Below are positions 1 through 11,235 of a DNA stretch of 64,000 bases, one piece after another. The stretch's first letter is position 1. Every line of letters starts with the position of its first letter. This DNA is from Wyeomyia smithii (taxonomy: Eukaryota > Arthropoda > Insecta > Diptera > Culicidae). Position numbers and translations under genes: made by a program. The DNA lies in the NCBI RefSeq assembly GCF_029784165.1, contig NC_073694.1, positions 161,586,995 through 161,650,994 of the forward strand, given 5' to 3'. The notes under the pieces are model-generated. The model searched no databases, had not been told where the DNA came from, and saw only the letters and a program-made list of their open reading frames with translations.

Positions 1-885
1 CTGGCCTGCACCATTTAAAACAACAGCAAAACACAATAACGTTAATTACGATCTGGTAGAATCGGCTAGGACCTAGGTAACGAAAACGGATTAACTTAGA
101 ACATGGAATTGCCGATCGTTCAATTTTCTACGAAGCACCCGCGTGCTTTCCGAGGAATTGAAGACCCGCAAGTTCAACACCGTAGCGCTACAGGAGATAT
201 GCTGGAAGGGACGATGGTGCATACTTACAGGGATGGTAATACCATCTACCAGAGTTGTGGAAACTCATATAAGCTGGAACCCAGCTTTTATAGTAATGGG
301 CGAGATGATCGGTTGGTGGCCAATCAATCCTAGAATGTACATGTTGGGGATTAATGGCCGTTTCTTCAACATTAGTACCATCAAGGCGCATAGCTCACAC
401 CTCGGAAGTACCGATGACAACAAAGACGAATTTTATGCGCAGTTGGAGAATGAATACGATCAGCATCGGGCACTACAACGCTCACGTTGGCCAGGAGGAG
501 GCGTACAGACTGGTGATTGGACGTTTTAGTTCACACCAACTGACGAATAAAAATGGCCTCAGACTAATCGACTTTGCCACCTCCAAGAACATGACCATAC
601 GTGGCATCTTCTTTCTCCTCTGGAGATCACCAAGTAGAACAGAAACACAAATCGACCACGTTTTGATAGATGGTCCGCACTTCTCAAGCATTATCGATGT
701 CAGAACACATTGAGGTGCTATCATCGATTCGGACCACTGCCTAGTGATGATTAGGATGCGCCAAATCCGTTGTAAATAGCATAGGTACCGTCGCTGCAGA
801 GTAAGTCCTGGGACACGTGCAGCCGAAACGACGTATCGAGTGATTTGAGGAAGAAAGCCGGCAGCTATAGACAGTTCCGAAAATT
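1..885 (+). pseudogene. LINE endonuclease fragment (non-LTR retrotransposon)
   Basis: Relic of an AP-endonuclease (EEP) domain of a non-LTR retrotransposon. Reading begins near 96 with a TWNCRS motif, continues through VALQEICWKG, IGWWPIN, GRFFN and HLGSTDD, then changes frame around 455-490 into the motif run NGLRLIDFATSKN, TETQIDHVLIDG and DSDHCLVM. The last motifs match the catalytic Asp/His end of this endonuclease type. After about 780 a linker-like segment (HVQPKRRIE) follows with stops. One frameshift and several stops show it is dead. The clade is not assigned; the same LINE type recurs at several other places in this window. The mariner copy that follows probably interrupts it. Confidence 0.8.
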
Positions 886-981
886 ATAAATACATCTTCT
901 TTCTTGAATAAAACAAAAAATACAGGATTTTTCGGGTCATTTTATTCTGAAATATAGGAAATAAGTGTTTTCTTTCCAGTT

Positions 982-2057
982 TCAATTCAAGTTGGGATTA
1001 ATTTTCGTAGGATACGCGAGTTCTCTAACTTTTCTCTTAACACTACTCATAAGCTTTTGCACAGTGTGTTCTCCGACCATTTTTACCACTTTAAGCCAAT
1101 CTTTTTTAAATTTTTCAACATTGTCAGCTGGTTTGACATATTTCCTCAGCTTTGCCTTGGTCAAAGCCCAAAAAGTTTCAATAAGGCGAATTTCAGGGCA
1201 GTTTGGAGGATTCATCTCCTTTGGGACACATGTGACATTATTTGTTTTATACCACCCTAGTGCATCCTTAGAGTAATGGCAGGAAGCAAGATCGGGCCAA
1301 AAGATTGGAGGATTGTTATGCTGCTTAACCATGGGTAACAACCTTTTCTGCAAACACTCTTTCACGTAAATTTTACCATTCATTGTGTCATTCGTAATGA
1401 ATGGACGAGATATTTTCCCAAATGGCCACAAAAAAATTATTCACAAATGGCCTGCCAAACCATTACCTTCTTGCCAAATTTTTCGGTGTAAATGGCTTTT
1501 ACTGGTCCAGGGACATCCTTTCCCTTCGGTGATGTATAAAATTGCGGTCCTGGCAGAGTCTTATAGTCCAGTTTTATGTAGGTTTCGTCATCCATGATAA
1601 CACACCCCATTTTTTTGGTCAGAAGTTTGTCATAAAGCTTCCGAGCTCTCGTTTTCACAGATTCAGCTTGTTCTGGATTTCGTTTCGGCTGCTTCTGCTT
1701 CCGACGGGTCTGCAAACCCATTCTTCCCTTGGCACGCATAACGTTACTCGCCGAGGTTCCAAGCTTTCTCGCCACATCTCGTACTGATACTGAAGGATGC
1801 CGCTTGTAGTATTCCTTAACCTTTTTGTCCATTGTGGGATCAACTGGCCCGGGTTTTCTACCACGTCTTGGGGCATCAGTAAATGTGCACTCTTCACAAT
1901 ACTTCCGCAATGCGGTCTGAACTGCTCCGACACTTATACCTGTTTTTCTGGCTCTTATAGCTTTTTTCTTATAGAAAGACCACTCACGGTGCCCCATTTG
2001 TGCACAATTCGCTTTCTTTGCTCGGGAGAAAGGCCACGCGTTTTCAAAATTTCGCAC
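982..2057 (-). pseudogene. Mariner-like transposase, DD37E type, broken
   Basis: Tc1/mariner-superfamily transposase. The 5' part (2057 to 1437) has the paired helix-turn-helix DNA-binding region, a GRKPG (GRPR-type) linker and the first catalytic Asp in MDDETY. The 3' part (1431 to 982) has the second Asp in WPDLASCHY and the Glu in EIRLIETFW. Thirty-seven residues lie between the second Asp and the Glu, which is the DD37E arrangement described as ITmD37E from mosquitoes. A TAA stop followed by a frame change in an A-rich run at 1431-1440 breaks the protein, and no ATG lies at the expected start, since the frame runs back only to a GTG preceded by a stop. I could not find convincing terminal repeats. 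Confidence 0.88.
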
Positions 2058-2060
2058 TAA

Positions 2061-2975
2061 ATGTTAGAAAAAATGACAGCATCTGTTTCTTTTGGATGTA
2101 AACAACAGGACGCAGCCAACGCTTGGTTGAATACTGCACGTTATTTGAAATGACGGTTGATCGTAAGTGTATTTATAATTATCGAAACGGTCTATATTGG
2201 ACGAGAATGAGGCTGCGCAAGAAACAATACTGCGTTCAGCCACCCGTCAGAATGTGGAGCGATATACCCAAGTAGCCAGTAAGCACTAAATCATTACCCT
2301 ATAACAATACTATTTTTGATTACAGAATTCTGAGTGAGTGCTTGTATATATCTGATATAATATTGAAAAGGAGAAATCATACCTGCCTATTCGGAGCCCT
2401 GTCTAGATGTCACTTCTTTGATATTTGCATTGGCGTAACTACGGGGGGGCCCCCCCTAGGATTTCTGTAGCTCTAACTAGATTTGAACATACCATTACTA
2501 ATTTTACTTCTTAAATTTGTACAGTTGGCACTAGAGGACTGATAATTTCTAAATTATAATGATTTATTTCATCAACCACACCAAAATAGTTGTGAATCTA
2601 CTGCAACAAGGCATCAATTCAATGAAAAAAATAACGTCATTGGATACGCATTTAGTCTTTTTTGCCCTTCCTTTCTATCTCTTCCCTTGCCTTCATTGAC
2701 GCGCGTTTTGATTTCATCAACAAACAGCTGTCAAAATACAAAAGCGGACATTTTCCCGAATCGTTTTAAACTTTGTTCTCCTGGCGGCGTTCACGGGAGC
2801 ACTATAAACGCATATTTTGCTCTCAGTAATGCTAGTTTACCATAATGTTGTTGAACATTATTAAATTAAATTAGTATAAAGTTATTATGCATTTGGAAAG
2901 CTGACACAGAGTTATTTGGTATTAGAAAGGCTAAATTAGTGCCAATAAAATGCTATCTTCTAATGCTTACGGTTA
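2061..2975. other. Non-coding stretch, no gene seen
   Basis: A+T-rich sequence without a supported reading frame. It holds a perfect 14-bp palindrome of seven G followed by seven C at 2443-2456. It probably includes the upstream part of the mariner copy and unclassified repeat sequence. Confidence 0.4.
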
Positions 2976-2979
2976 CTTG

Positions 2980-3235
2980 GGTAAGCTGAAACGGAGACAG
3001 CAAGTCCAACTCTTTAAGAAAAAAAACACCACCAGGAAGAAGAGGAATGCGAAGAGCTCGAGCAGCTGCACCGAAAAAACAAAACACGAAAACTCTACCA
3101 AAAACTCCAACGCATCCCGCAGGGACTTTGTCCCACGAACCGAATTGTGTAGGGATAAGGATGGAGAAATTTAAACGAATGATCGTGAGGTGATCGAAAG
3201 GTGAAAGCAGCCGGAGATATCTGTAACCGTCGGTT
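2980..3235 (+). pseudogene. LINE linker fragment between endonuclease and RT
   Basis: Degenerate coding sequence with the pattern CEELEQLHRKNKTRKLYQKL, then after a frame change NASRRDFVPRTELCRDKDGE, a stop, and TNDREVIER. This order is typical of the segment between the endonuclease and reverse transcriptase in the LINE type seen elsewhere in the window. It has the same strand and order as the fragments at 1-885 and 4500-4860, so it may be part of one interrupted element. Confidence 0.65.
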
Positions 3236-4495
3236 ACAGGATCCTGTATGATTTTTATTTGTGCTCAAATGTTTAGTCATACTCTCACGTTAATGTTTAA
3301 GGGTTATCATAAGAAGGGTTAGTAAAATGTAATTGAATGTTAATATTAATTGTTAAAGTAGGTTAGTAGGATTAGTCAAATTAATATTCAAAAAATTGTC
3401 AACACACTTCCACTATATACATGATACACAGTGGGTATAAGTGGGTGGTAAAAGAGACAACTCCCCTCCAGTATGACAGCAAGGTTGAGGGGGAGGAATA
3501 CTGTTATACGGATGGGTGTCAAAATAATCTAAGCGCGAAATATGGTGCAGCCATTGTAAAATAAAATAGCGCAAATAAGGTTCTTGGTAGCTAAGAACGC
3601 CATGCTAGGTCATACAGTATCTGGTTGTCGTGTGCTAAAGTTGTAGATTGAAAAGTGCTGTGCTAATTGTGAGTGGCAGCAGAGTTTACTCAGGTAACAG
3701 AATGAACCCTGAACGCAGTTGGCAAGATAGTTCGCAAGATAGTTGGAAACGCAGTTCGCAAGATAGTTGGAGTAATGATCTCGTTATTACTGCTCTCACA
3801 GGACCTTTTAATATTGGTTTGAATTCGACCGTTCAGTACGGTCAAACCAGCACACGACCGGCCTAGCGAGCTCTGGATGCCCGCTACGTCTAACCCGTAA
3901 AGGACCAGCGATCGTCCTCTGCCATTGAGCCATAGGCGCAAAGGAGGACCTACCCCTTTCGGCACGGCCACTCTGGTATCGTCTTGGGCCTGCTGATACT
4001 CGTCAACTAGGGAAGACCAGAAAAGAAAGCATAGCCAGCGTTTGTTCCTCACCCCACCCCTCCGTCGTTAACCACAGCAGCAACGAAGCGGAGCATCACG
4101 CCACAGCAGCGGCAGCAGCGTCGTCCACACCGAGCAGCAGCAGCGTCAACTTAAACAGCGGTACGTACCGATCGTCGGCCATCCCCACACCCACAAACAT
4201 ACACACTTACAATAGAATTAATTAATAAAATTAGATATATTCCCGCTTAAAATAATCCTTTTAATAAACTAATTTACGTCACAATTGTTTGCTTTTCCAC
4301 TTGAAGTTAAATACAAATTCTATACCACAATAGCCCGAATGATAAGGTGAAAGTAGACCGCACAGTAGATCGCGAAGCCCCGCTGATTACCCAGTAGTAA
4401 GCTGATCCTGGGACCATCGTCACAGGGTCTCTTGCTACTGAGCTTTCCCGGTACAGACTGTAGAGTAAAAAGTCAGTAACATATCTGAGCGGCGG
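3236..4495. other. Unassigned sequence with short direct repeats
   Basis: No supported gene. Around 3505-3560 a short reading YTDGCQNNLSAKYGAAIV resembles the first catalytic motif of a retroelement RNase H, but nothing else of that domain follows. Between 3718 and 3772 the word GCAAGATAGTT recurs three times in tandem. A CAG/CAA-rich patch lies at 4073-4150. The region could be remains of an LTR or LINE 5' end; I cannot decide. Confidence 0.35.
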
Positions 4496-4499
4496 GCAA

Positions 4500-4860
4500 G
4501 CAGAAGACCACAACAGAAGCGAGAGAGAGAGGTGGTCGGTGCAACAAACGACGAAGATGTGCCACCCTCAAAAACAGGAGAAGTTAAGGATGATATCCGG
4601 TGGCTCAAGAACAACAACGGAAAGGGCAGCATCAGAGCGGAACTTATCAAAATTGGCCCCGCCATATTGGCCAGCTCGCTACATCAGCTGAATGTCGAAA
4701 TCTGGGTGACAAAACAGCTACCGGAGGTGTGGGTAGAAGGGGTTATTTGCCTCATCTACAAGAAGGGCGACAAACTAGACTGCGCGAACAATCGAGCGAT
4801 CACAGTGCTAAATGCCGCCTGCAAAGTGTTTCCCAGGTCATCTTTCAACGCCTGTTACCA
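4500..4860 (+). pseudogene. LINE reverse transcriptase fragment (N-terminal part)
   Basis: Reads VPPSKTGEVKDDIRWLKNNN, then AELIKIGPAI, LPEVWVEGVICLIYKKGD and NRAITVLNAACKV, the opening motifs of a LINE reverse transcriptase. A frame change near 4810 is needed to continue into QVIFQRLLP. The sequence is cut at about 4860 by SINE-derived sequence. It is broken and incomplete, without the catalytic FADD box. Confidence 0.8.
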
Positions 4861-4862
4861 TT

Positions 4863-4987
4863 TTCTTTATTCTCGCTTATTTTCCGTCGGTCTAGTTCCG
4901 CCACTGTTGTTGTGTCAATCACCGACGCCCAGGGAGGCGACTCCATCCAGGACCCTAACTCACGACCCGTTAATTAACGGACCGGCG
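4863..4987 (-). repeat. SINE fragment (3' half), minus strand
   Basis: On the minus strand this matches the 3' half of the complete SINE at 20622-20973, including the GGCGCCGGTCCGTTAAT word, the CTGGGCGTCGGT word and the GACGGAAAATAAGCGAGAA end. The tRNA-related promoter half is missing. It abuts the broken LINE RT fragment. Confidence 0.75.
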
Positions 4988-5294
4988 CACAGTGGGACAA
5001 AATAAAAAATAGTAAGACATTGGTGTTTGTGACGAAACGCATGGTTTTAGCGTTTAGATGTCTTCTAAAAAGTTTCGCAGCTTTATGAGTACTTTATTTT
5101 GACGATAATTTTTTTTCATTAAGGGGGTTGTACACCAAAATTAAAAAAATTACCTTTTTTATTTCTTGATGAACTTGGTAACTTGCTTCCGACACATTGT
5201 AGAACTAGCTATTACGAGCAAGTTTGTAGAGCATTGGAAAATTCTATCTCTGAACCTGACAAATTTATAAGGTAATAAAGTAAAGCACCCCCTT

Positions 5295-6230
5295 AGCTTA
5301 CTTTATAGAACTGCGCAATGCAGACTACAATCACCACAACCACATATACACAGACGGATCGAAACTGTCGGATGGAGTAGGCTGCAGCGTACACTCTAAC
5401 AACATAAACATGTCCATCTGCCTTCCCGATTACCTATCGATCTTCAGTGCAGAGGCTTACGCCATAATCAAAGCAATAGAAAACTGCCCATCCGGTCTAA
5501 ACGTCATATTCAGTGACTCCAAAAGCGTTCTTGAAGCCGTTGCAAGAAACAACCTAAACCACCCATGGACAGCTCAAATCATAAAAGAACTTCACGAGAA
5601 ACGAGGTAGCATTGAACTCTGTTGGGTTCCAGCGCATGCCAATATTGAAGGAAATGAAAAAGCGGACCTACTAGCCAAACAAGGTGCAGCCAAAAACACA
5701 CCAACCGAAACAAAAATAACTTTTGGAGACTTCAAACTTTTAGTGAACACTAAAATATTCCTGTTCTGGTGCACCCGTTGGAACAACAGTAACAGCAAGC
5801 TGAGGGAAATTAAAAACACCCTTCATGAATGGAGCTCCTCACAGGCGAACGATAGACACATCAAAGGAGTGATAACAAGGTTGCGGATCGGACACACCAG
5901 ACTAACCCATGGACACTTCGCGAAAAAAGAAACCCCCGCGATTTGCACAACATGTGGCGTGCAGGTGACGGTCAAACACATTTTTATTGATTGCCGGAAA
6001 TACGACACAGAGAGGCGAAACAACCAACTGGACTCAACTCTCCAGAAAATTCTTGGAGACGACGGAGACAACCTGAAGCGAACAGTGAAATTCCTTAAAG
6101 AAACTAAATTGCACGAGTTAATTTAAATATATTTATTTGTCATTTAATTTTGTAACACACCTTACAAAAACATCGACCCGAATGACCAAATTGGTGAAAA
6201 GGTCGTAAAAATAAACATACAAACAAACAA
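5295..6230 (+). mobile_element. 5'-truncated non-LTR retrotransposon insertion (I-like)
   Basis: The insertion starts abruptly in the RNase H coding region and ends after a 3' UTR in a short CAAA repeat tail (6214-6230). The word ACCCCCTT occurs immediately on both sides (5287-5294 and 6231-6238) and is a candidate 8-bp target-site duplication, although bases beyond it differ. 5' truncation, tail and flanking repeats fit LINE retrotransposition. Confidence 0.7.
5308..6126 (+). pseudogene. LINE RNase H domain and C-terminus (5'-truncated)
   Basis: The C-terminal part of a non-LTR retrotransposon polyprotein with an RNase H domain, as in I-related clades. The acidic catalytic residues are visible: Asp in YTDGSK (about 5337-5354), Glu in SAEAYA, Asp in FSDSKS and Asp in GNEKADLLA. 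A Cys-rich C-terminal motif, CTTCG followed by KHIFIDC, lies at 5946-5994. The frame is open to TAA at 6124-6126. The endonuclease and RT are absent, so this copy cannot move by itself. The reading frame is intact, which suggests a fairly recent insertion. Confidence 0.85.
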
Positions 6231-6843
6231 ACCCCCTTTAAATGTGTTTTTGCGTGATAACGCTCTTATCTTAATTTTGCTATTGTTCAAGTGCTCTACA
6301 AACTGCAAACTAAGATTAATTGTCACATTTTTTTAGAAGAAAGTATATCGTTATCTCTCAATTAGGAGGAGTTATGTCTGCTTTTGCACTTTTATGTTAC
6401 AATTTTTGAGACAACATATCTTGTGGAAAGGCAGATGTTGGCAGCTGCTTTCAGTTTTATTTTATTTGGATACTTATTCCCTCCAATTGTGTATATATAT
6501 CGTACTGGAATCGAAGGGGATTGATAGTAATTTTTCGGAAATTGGGTTGCAACTTTTTTTGATTTTGATTATTTTTTAGTCAACTTTTTTTTTAAATCGG
6601 ACAACCAGTGCCCGTAAATGAGTAAGCCATGGACGTTTGGTGATTTAACAGGTGCTCGGAAATTTTAGCGAAGTGTTGAAATGTGTAACTTAAAAAAAAA
6701 AACACAACGCCGTAAAACACAATTTTTTTAGGTGTTTTTTCAATTTTCCGTTGTATAAAAGTTTTTTCGGAATTTTGAGTTTATACCTATATATTTGCGC
6801 ACGCAAATTTTCTAAAAATGTGTGCGAGACCATAATCTGTGAG

Positions 6844-7885
6844 TAGGGATACCATCTGATCAGAGGTAAAAATCAGGACATCTATTTTTTCGGCACAAAT
6901 TTGATCCAAATTATTTTTATTCTGGTTCAAACTGGTGGTATGTGATTTGCACTTCAAAATGCTATTCGGTTGTTAATTTATTCAACATGTATCTCGAACG
7001 ATCCAATTTTATCAAGCAACTTTGAAGTTCTAGGAATTTGTATGTCCCCAAAGAATTCAGCACACGCAAACTGTTTAAAATTAAATATAAAAATTGTCAA
7101 ATGTTAAACACTATTCACTTTACTCAGGCTTAACCAAAGAAATAATTTACGCAGTGAGCGTTGTGTGGTCAGGTATCGAGATTTATCAGAATTATTCACA
7201 TTATTGAACATGTATCAAAATAGACAGGTTTGATATCAGATCTTCCAGATATTTCAATTCTGCATTATAGATTTTTCCAGATTTTGGGACCGATTACAAG
7301 AAACGAGGCGAGCAATTTGCCTCGCATAGAGTCACTGACGAGCAAAATGTTGTATTAGGAAACGCGACTGTAACTTGGCTGGTGACAGCTTAGTGGAGCA
7401 GTTTCGCAGACGAGCTACTCGTCCGAGATCCAGCCGACTCACCATCTGTTATATCTAAATTGGCCAGGCGAGTAACTCGCTGCTCACCTCGTTGACTGTA
7501 ATAGGCCCCTTATTTATTTAGCCCGCAAAACGGTCATCACTTCAAATTCTACAATTTCACCTCATAAAATGTTACTTTAAGAATTTTATCGGAGAAAAAT
7601 GTCCTTTTGTTTTTATTTTTATCAGCGACGAATTCGAACTGGCAACCAGAAAAGAAAAAAAAAATATTGGGCAATCTCCAACAATTTATAATGTCAGGCA
7701 ACATTCACGTTTCTGTTAAAAACTCACCGACTTGTGCCTTGAAATATGAGCTTGGTGATTGAAGATAATTGCATGTCCTATGAAAATCAGGACAAATGCT
7801 AGAATATGAAAAATAAATCAGGACGCCCAAATATGATCTCAAAATCAGGCCATGTCCTGCTAAATCAGGACGGATGGTATCCCTA
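6844..7885. mobile_element. hAT-like non-autonomous element, copy 1
   Basis: The ends are inverted: TAGGGATACCATC at 6844 and its complement ending at 7885. A perfect 8-bp duplication TCTGTGAG flanks it (6836-6843 and 7886-7893). A TAGGG terminus plus an 8-bp target duplication is the hAT signature. Near the ends the word AAATCAGGAC recurs several times. No transposase frame is present in 1042 bp. A related copy sits at 18025-19654. Confidence 0.88.
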
Positions 7886-7989
7886 TCTGTGAGGCAGATT
7901 TTTCGGGGTTTCGTTCAGTTGCAACAATTTTACAATCCTGCATCTCACTATTTTGTGTAACGGGGATCAAGATTCGACCGTGATGAAGT

Positions 7990-9570
7990 GGTCGGTGTTA
8001 AGTCAGACCGGACCAAGTCGCAAAATTGGAAAAAACGAGTTAACGATAGTATTGGATAAAGATTTTCTTAAGCTACATCACACAACAATCAAAATTTATT
8101 TATCTCTAAAACAGCAGAAATAACAACATGATTTTTGTCTGCATGACCAATGAAAAGCGATTACAGTGTTCAGTCAGAATGGACCAAGTGTTTATTTTCA
8201 AGGAGACTGCCTTCGGTCAGCTATTGATAAAAGCGAACTAACGGAAGAATTTTCAAGCGTTTTTCCGGATTTCTTTGTATCAGAGAACTCTTTCACTCAC
8301 CCCCCATCGGAATCTGTAAAGTTTCACGCACTACCGTGGTTTTGAATGTGTGTTTGGACCGTTTATTACTGTCACTAACATGACCTGATATCATGCCTTA
8401 TAGTGTGCAGAGAAAGTGAACCATGTGTTAAGTTGAAAAAAGTTAAAATTATCGGAATTTACAGCATCGGTTTGAAGTCAACATGAATGAATTACTACAA
8501 TATTAGGCAACTTATTGGAATGCTTCTTTGCCCGTTAATCAAAAAAGTATACTTTACCAGTAAATGAGGAAAATGTACATGGTCCACTTTGATTGAACAC
8601 GTAAATGAGAAACGTTAGTCATTTGTGTATGTGACACAACATTCCACAATTTCAGGAAGAAGTGCAAGTTACAGTAGTAGTACTGACTTGAAACCTGATG
8701 ATTTTACCAATGAATTATATCCTCAGGGGGTTGAAATAAGTGGTAAGTGTATGTTTGTTACTGTTTTATGTAAGCTAATTAGATTTATGCCTGTAATGAA
8801 ATTACGGAGCTAAAGGCAACACAATCGATTGTTCGGAGAAGACCTTTCATATTAATACAAGAAGAAGCTGACTCGATTGGCATTTAAGTGTGTAAAGCAT
8901 GTTGTCAATATCTATTCAATATTATTTTCTAATCAATAATGGAGAACCTGTGCCAACTTTTCATGAAGCTGTCCTTAAAGCACTAAATCCAAACGTGACA
9001 GAAATTCCAGAACCAAAACACGAGGAAACCATCCAGTCCATTATCAATTCTACGGCAATTTTGGCCAAAGTTGCAGAGAAAGTGGATGATTACGAATATC
9101 TTAATTGAGTGAATTAACCATATTTTTGTTCCATTAAAACATTTCGTTCCTACCATTGATTTGCTGAAACAAACACAGTTTAAAGTTTATTCAAACTATT
9201 TTCAATAATTGTTGATGTCGCAGAAGCTAACCATGTAGATTAAAAACTTATTGACTGTTCGACGATCGATGGATTAATTGTTCAATTGTTCAGTCATAAT
9301 GGACCAAGTCATTAATGATTCTTCTTTGATTCAATCAGAGTGGACCAAGTGCATTTAATCATTTACAAACCCGTCCTTCTTGAGCTCACGGCACTTCTTT
9401 TTTTCAATTGTCACATTGCATGATACAGTTAGAAAGTTACTCCAACTTATAACATCAAAACTGCGCAAAAATATTGAAAAGTTTCTAAATTCCCAGAGCA
9501 ACAAACTTCAAACTCGTTTTTCTCGAAATGATCAAAATGTCACTTGGTCCGGTCTGACTTAACACCGACC
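7990..9570. mobile_element. DNA transposon with perfect 29-bp TIR, family unassigned
   Basis: Positions 7990-8018 and 9542-9570 are perfect inverted complements (29 bp, beginning GGTCGGTGTTAAGTCAGACC). AAGT lies just outside both ends (7986-7989 and 9571-9574), a candidate 4-bp target duplication. The core GGACCAAGT recurs inside at about 8181, 9300 and 9342, giving subterminal repeats. Inside are small exon-like reading frames but no recognisable transposase. I cannot place it in a superfamily. Confidence 0.8.
8656..9107 (+). CDS. Small spliced-looking frame inside the 29-bp-TIR element
   Basis: A first exon-like block (8656-8742) is preceded by a polypyrimidine-CAG acceptor and followed by a consensus GTAAGT donor; it reads RSASYSSSTDLKPDDF and onward. 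A second open block ends at TGA 9106-9108 and reads VPTFHEAVLKALNPNV, then PKHEETIQSII and AEKVDDYEYLN. No start exon, no catalytic motif and no known domain is recognised. It may be the remnant of the element's own gene or a captured host fragment. Whether it is expressed cannot be told from the sequence. Confidence 0.3.
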
Positions 9571-9824
9571 AAGTGTGTTCGAAATTGTAACCAAAGCCTT
9601 AAATCCAGAAAAGTGCAAGTTTAATAATCGAAGTACGCTAACATGATCATTGCTAAAAGCTTATGAAATTTATTATTTTACGTGAAAATAAACCAAAATA
9701 TTTTGTAGAACGACAACAAATACAAAAACCGTTTGCGATGAATATTGTTTACCTCTCAGTTATAACAATACTCATAACAAAAATAAAATGCTTTTTTCCC
9801 TTGGTTCAAATTGACAGTCAATGA

Positions 9825-10262
9825 CAGCCAGTGCTGATAAAAGTCATTTTCACCAGCAAAATTCTTGGAAAATTACAGCCAATCATTTTCAATTTTCACT
9901 TCCAATGATCGCAGCACTCTTTCAGATACACTAGATTTTCGTCCTAGTAACATGCTGTTATACTCAGATGAAACAGATCGCGCACATCGTTCACGGTTAC
10001 GGAGTAAAATTTGACGACAAATCCAACCAAATGATCTTCACTTCAAAGCGAAAAAGAAAAACAAACAGTCCACTCAACCAAAATAAACCTCACCGAAACA
10101 CTTTTTCACTGACACTGACCGATGCCTTGACAATCTTCGTTAACTGATAAACTGATTTTGTTGTCTTGCCTTCATCGCATGAAATATAATGAGGTGTTAA
10201 GACAGTTCACTTCCATGCAAAAAGCGGGAAAGGAGAACTCTGAAAGGATTGTAAAAAAATAA
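9825..10262 (-). repeat. Dispersed ~440-bp repeat, inverted copy of 45830-46275
   Basis: Nearly the whole stretch reads as the reverse complement of 45830-46275. Shared words include CACTCTTTCAGATACACTAG (complement: CTAGTGTATCTGGAAGAGTG), TTGACGACAAATCCAACC and AACTGATAAACTGATTTTGT. No coding frame, terminal repeat or poly(A) tail was identified, so its class is unknown. Confidence 0.75.
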
Positions 10263-10369
10263 TGTTTATGGATGCTTTTTTTCACTTTCACTCAAAAGTG
10301 TCAGCAAATATCAACCCTGGACAGCTCATTCTGGTTCATTTTGACACTCAGACAGTTTCGTATCCGTTT

Positions 10370-11235
10370 CTCCCTCCCAGGTCTTTCCTGTCTTGTGTTT
10401 AACGTCGCACTGGAGGGCGTTATGAGACGGGCTGGGTATAACATGCGGGGCACGATTTTCAATAGATCAGGTCAATTAATCTGCTTTGTGGATGACGTGT
10501 ATATTGTCGGTAGGAAACTTGAGACGGTGGCAGACCAGTATACCCGACTGAAACGTGAATCAGATAGGATCGGATTGAAGAATAATATGCCTAAAACAAA
10601 GTATATGCTTGAAGCCGGGTACGAGCACGACAGGACACGACTAGGCAATACGGTAACAATCGACAGGGATGAGGAGACTTATTATCGGAGGAAGTCGTGC
10701 CTACTATGGGCTCCATAAAAAAACTTCGATCGTAAAACCTGAGTCTCCACACCAAGTGTATTCTGTACATATCGCCAATAAAGCTGGTCGTTCTCTACGG
10801 GCATGCGACGTGGACAATGCTGGACAATGAGTTTTTGAACGTTGGATGCTAAGAACCATCTTTAGCGGTGTGCAGGAGAACAGAGTTTGGTGGCGTAGGA
10901 TGAACCTCGAGCTTGCGTGCCTCTACGGCAAACCCTGTGTTAAAAAAGTGGCTAAAGCTGGAAGGATACATTGGGCAGAGCATGTAGCTAGAATGCCGGA
11001 TAGCTACCCTGCCAAATTGGTGTTCGCTTCAAATCCGGTAGGAACAAAAACACGAGAGGCACAAAGAGCGAGATGGGTGAGAAAGATGGAGCAAGATCTG
11101 TAGAGCACCGGGTGCCACGGAATTAGAGGCAGGCTACCATGGATCAAGTAAATTGGCGGAACTACGTTATGCAGGACAGCCCTTAACCCTCTAGTACCCA
11201 ATGCCGCCATTTGGCGGGCTCAAGTCAACCCTCTA
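10370..11235 (+). pseudogene. LINE reverse transcriptase C-terminal fragment
   Basis: The homology starts at LSCLVFNVALEGVMRRAG, passes the active-site box FVDD (usual form FADD) near 10490, then TRLKRESDRIGL and KTKYMLEAG. After a break it continues with VFERWMLRTIFSGVQE-like sequence, KVAKAGRIHWAEHVARMPD and GTKTREAQRARWV, ending near 11230. Frames are disrupted around 10690-10850. It lies on the same strand and downstream in gene order relative to the fragments at 1-4860. Confidence 0.8.

Larger units (their letters stand above)
4988..6400. repeat. A+T-rich element split by a LINE insertion
   Basis: The sequences on both sides of the RNase H insertion (about 4988-5294 and 6231-6400) share an inverted word, GTTTGTAGAGCA at about 5223-5234 and its complement near 6293-6305, and similar T-rich flanks. 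This suggests one older palindromic element opened by the insertion. The ends are not defined. Confidence 0.35.

Noticed and set aside
2443..2456. G7C7 palindrome
   Set aside because: A single short homopolymer palindrome with no partner or gene context.
8625..8813. 62-codon frame inside the 29-bp-TIR element starting at ATG 8625
   Set aside because: It reads across an evident acceptor and a GTAAGT donor; the exon-like block 8656-8742 is the better supported unit.
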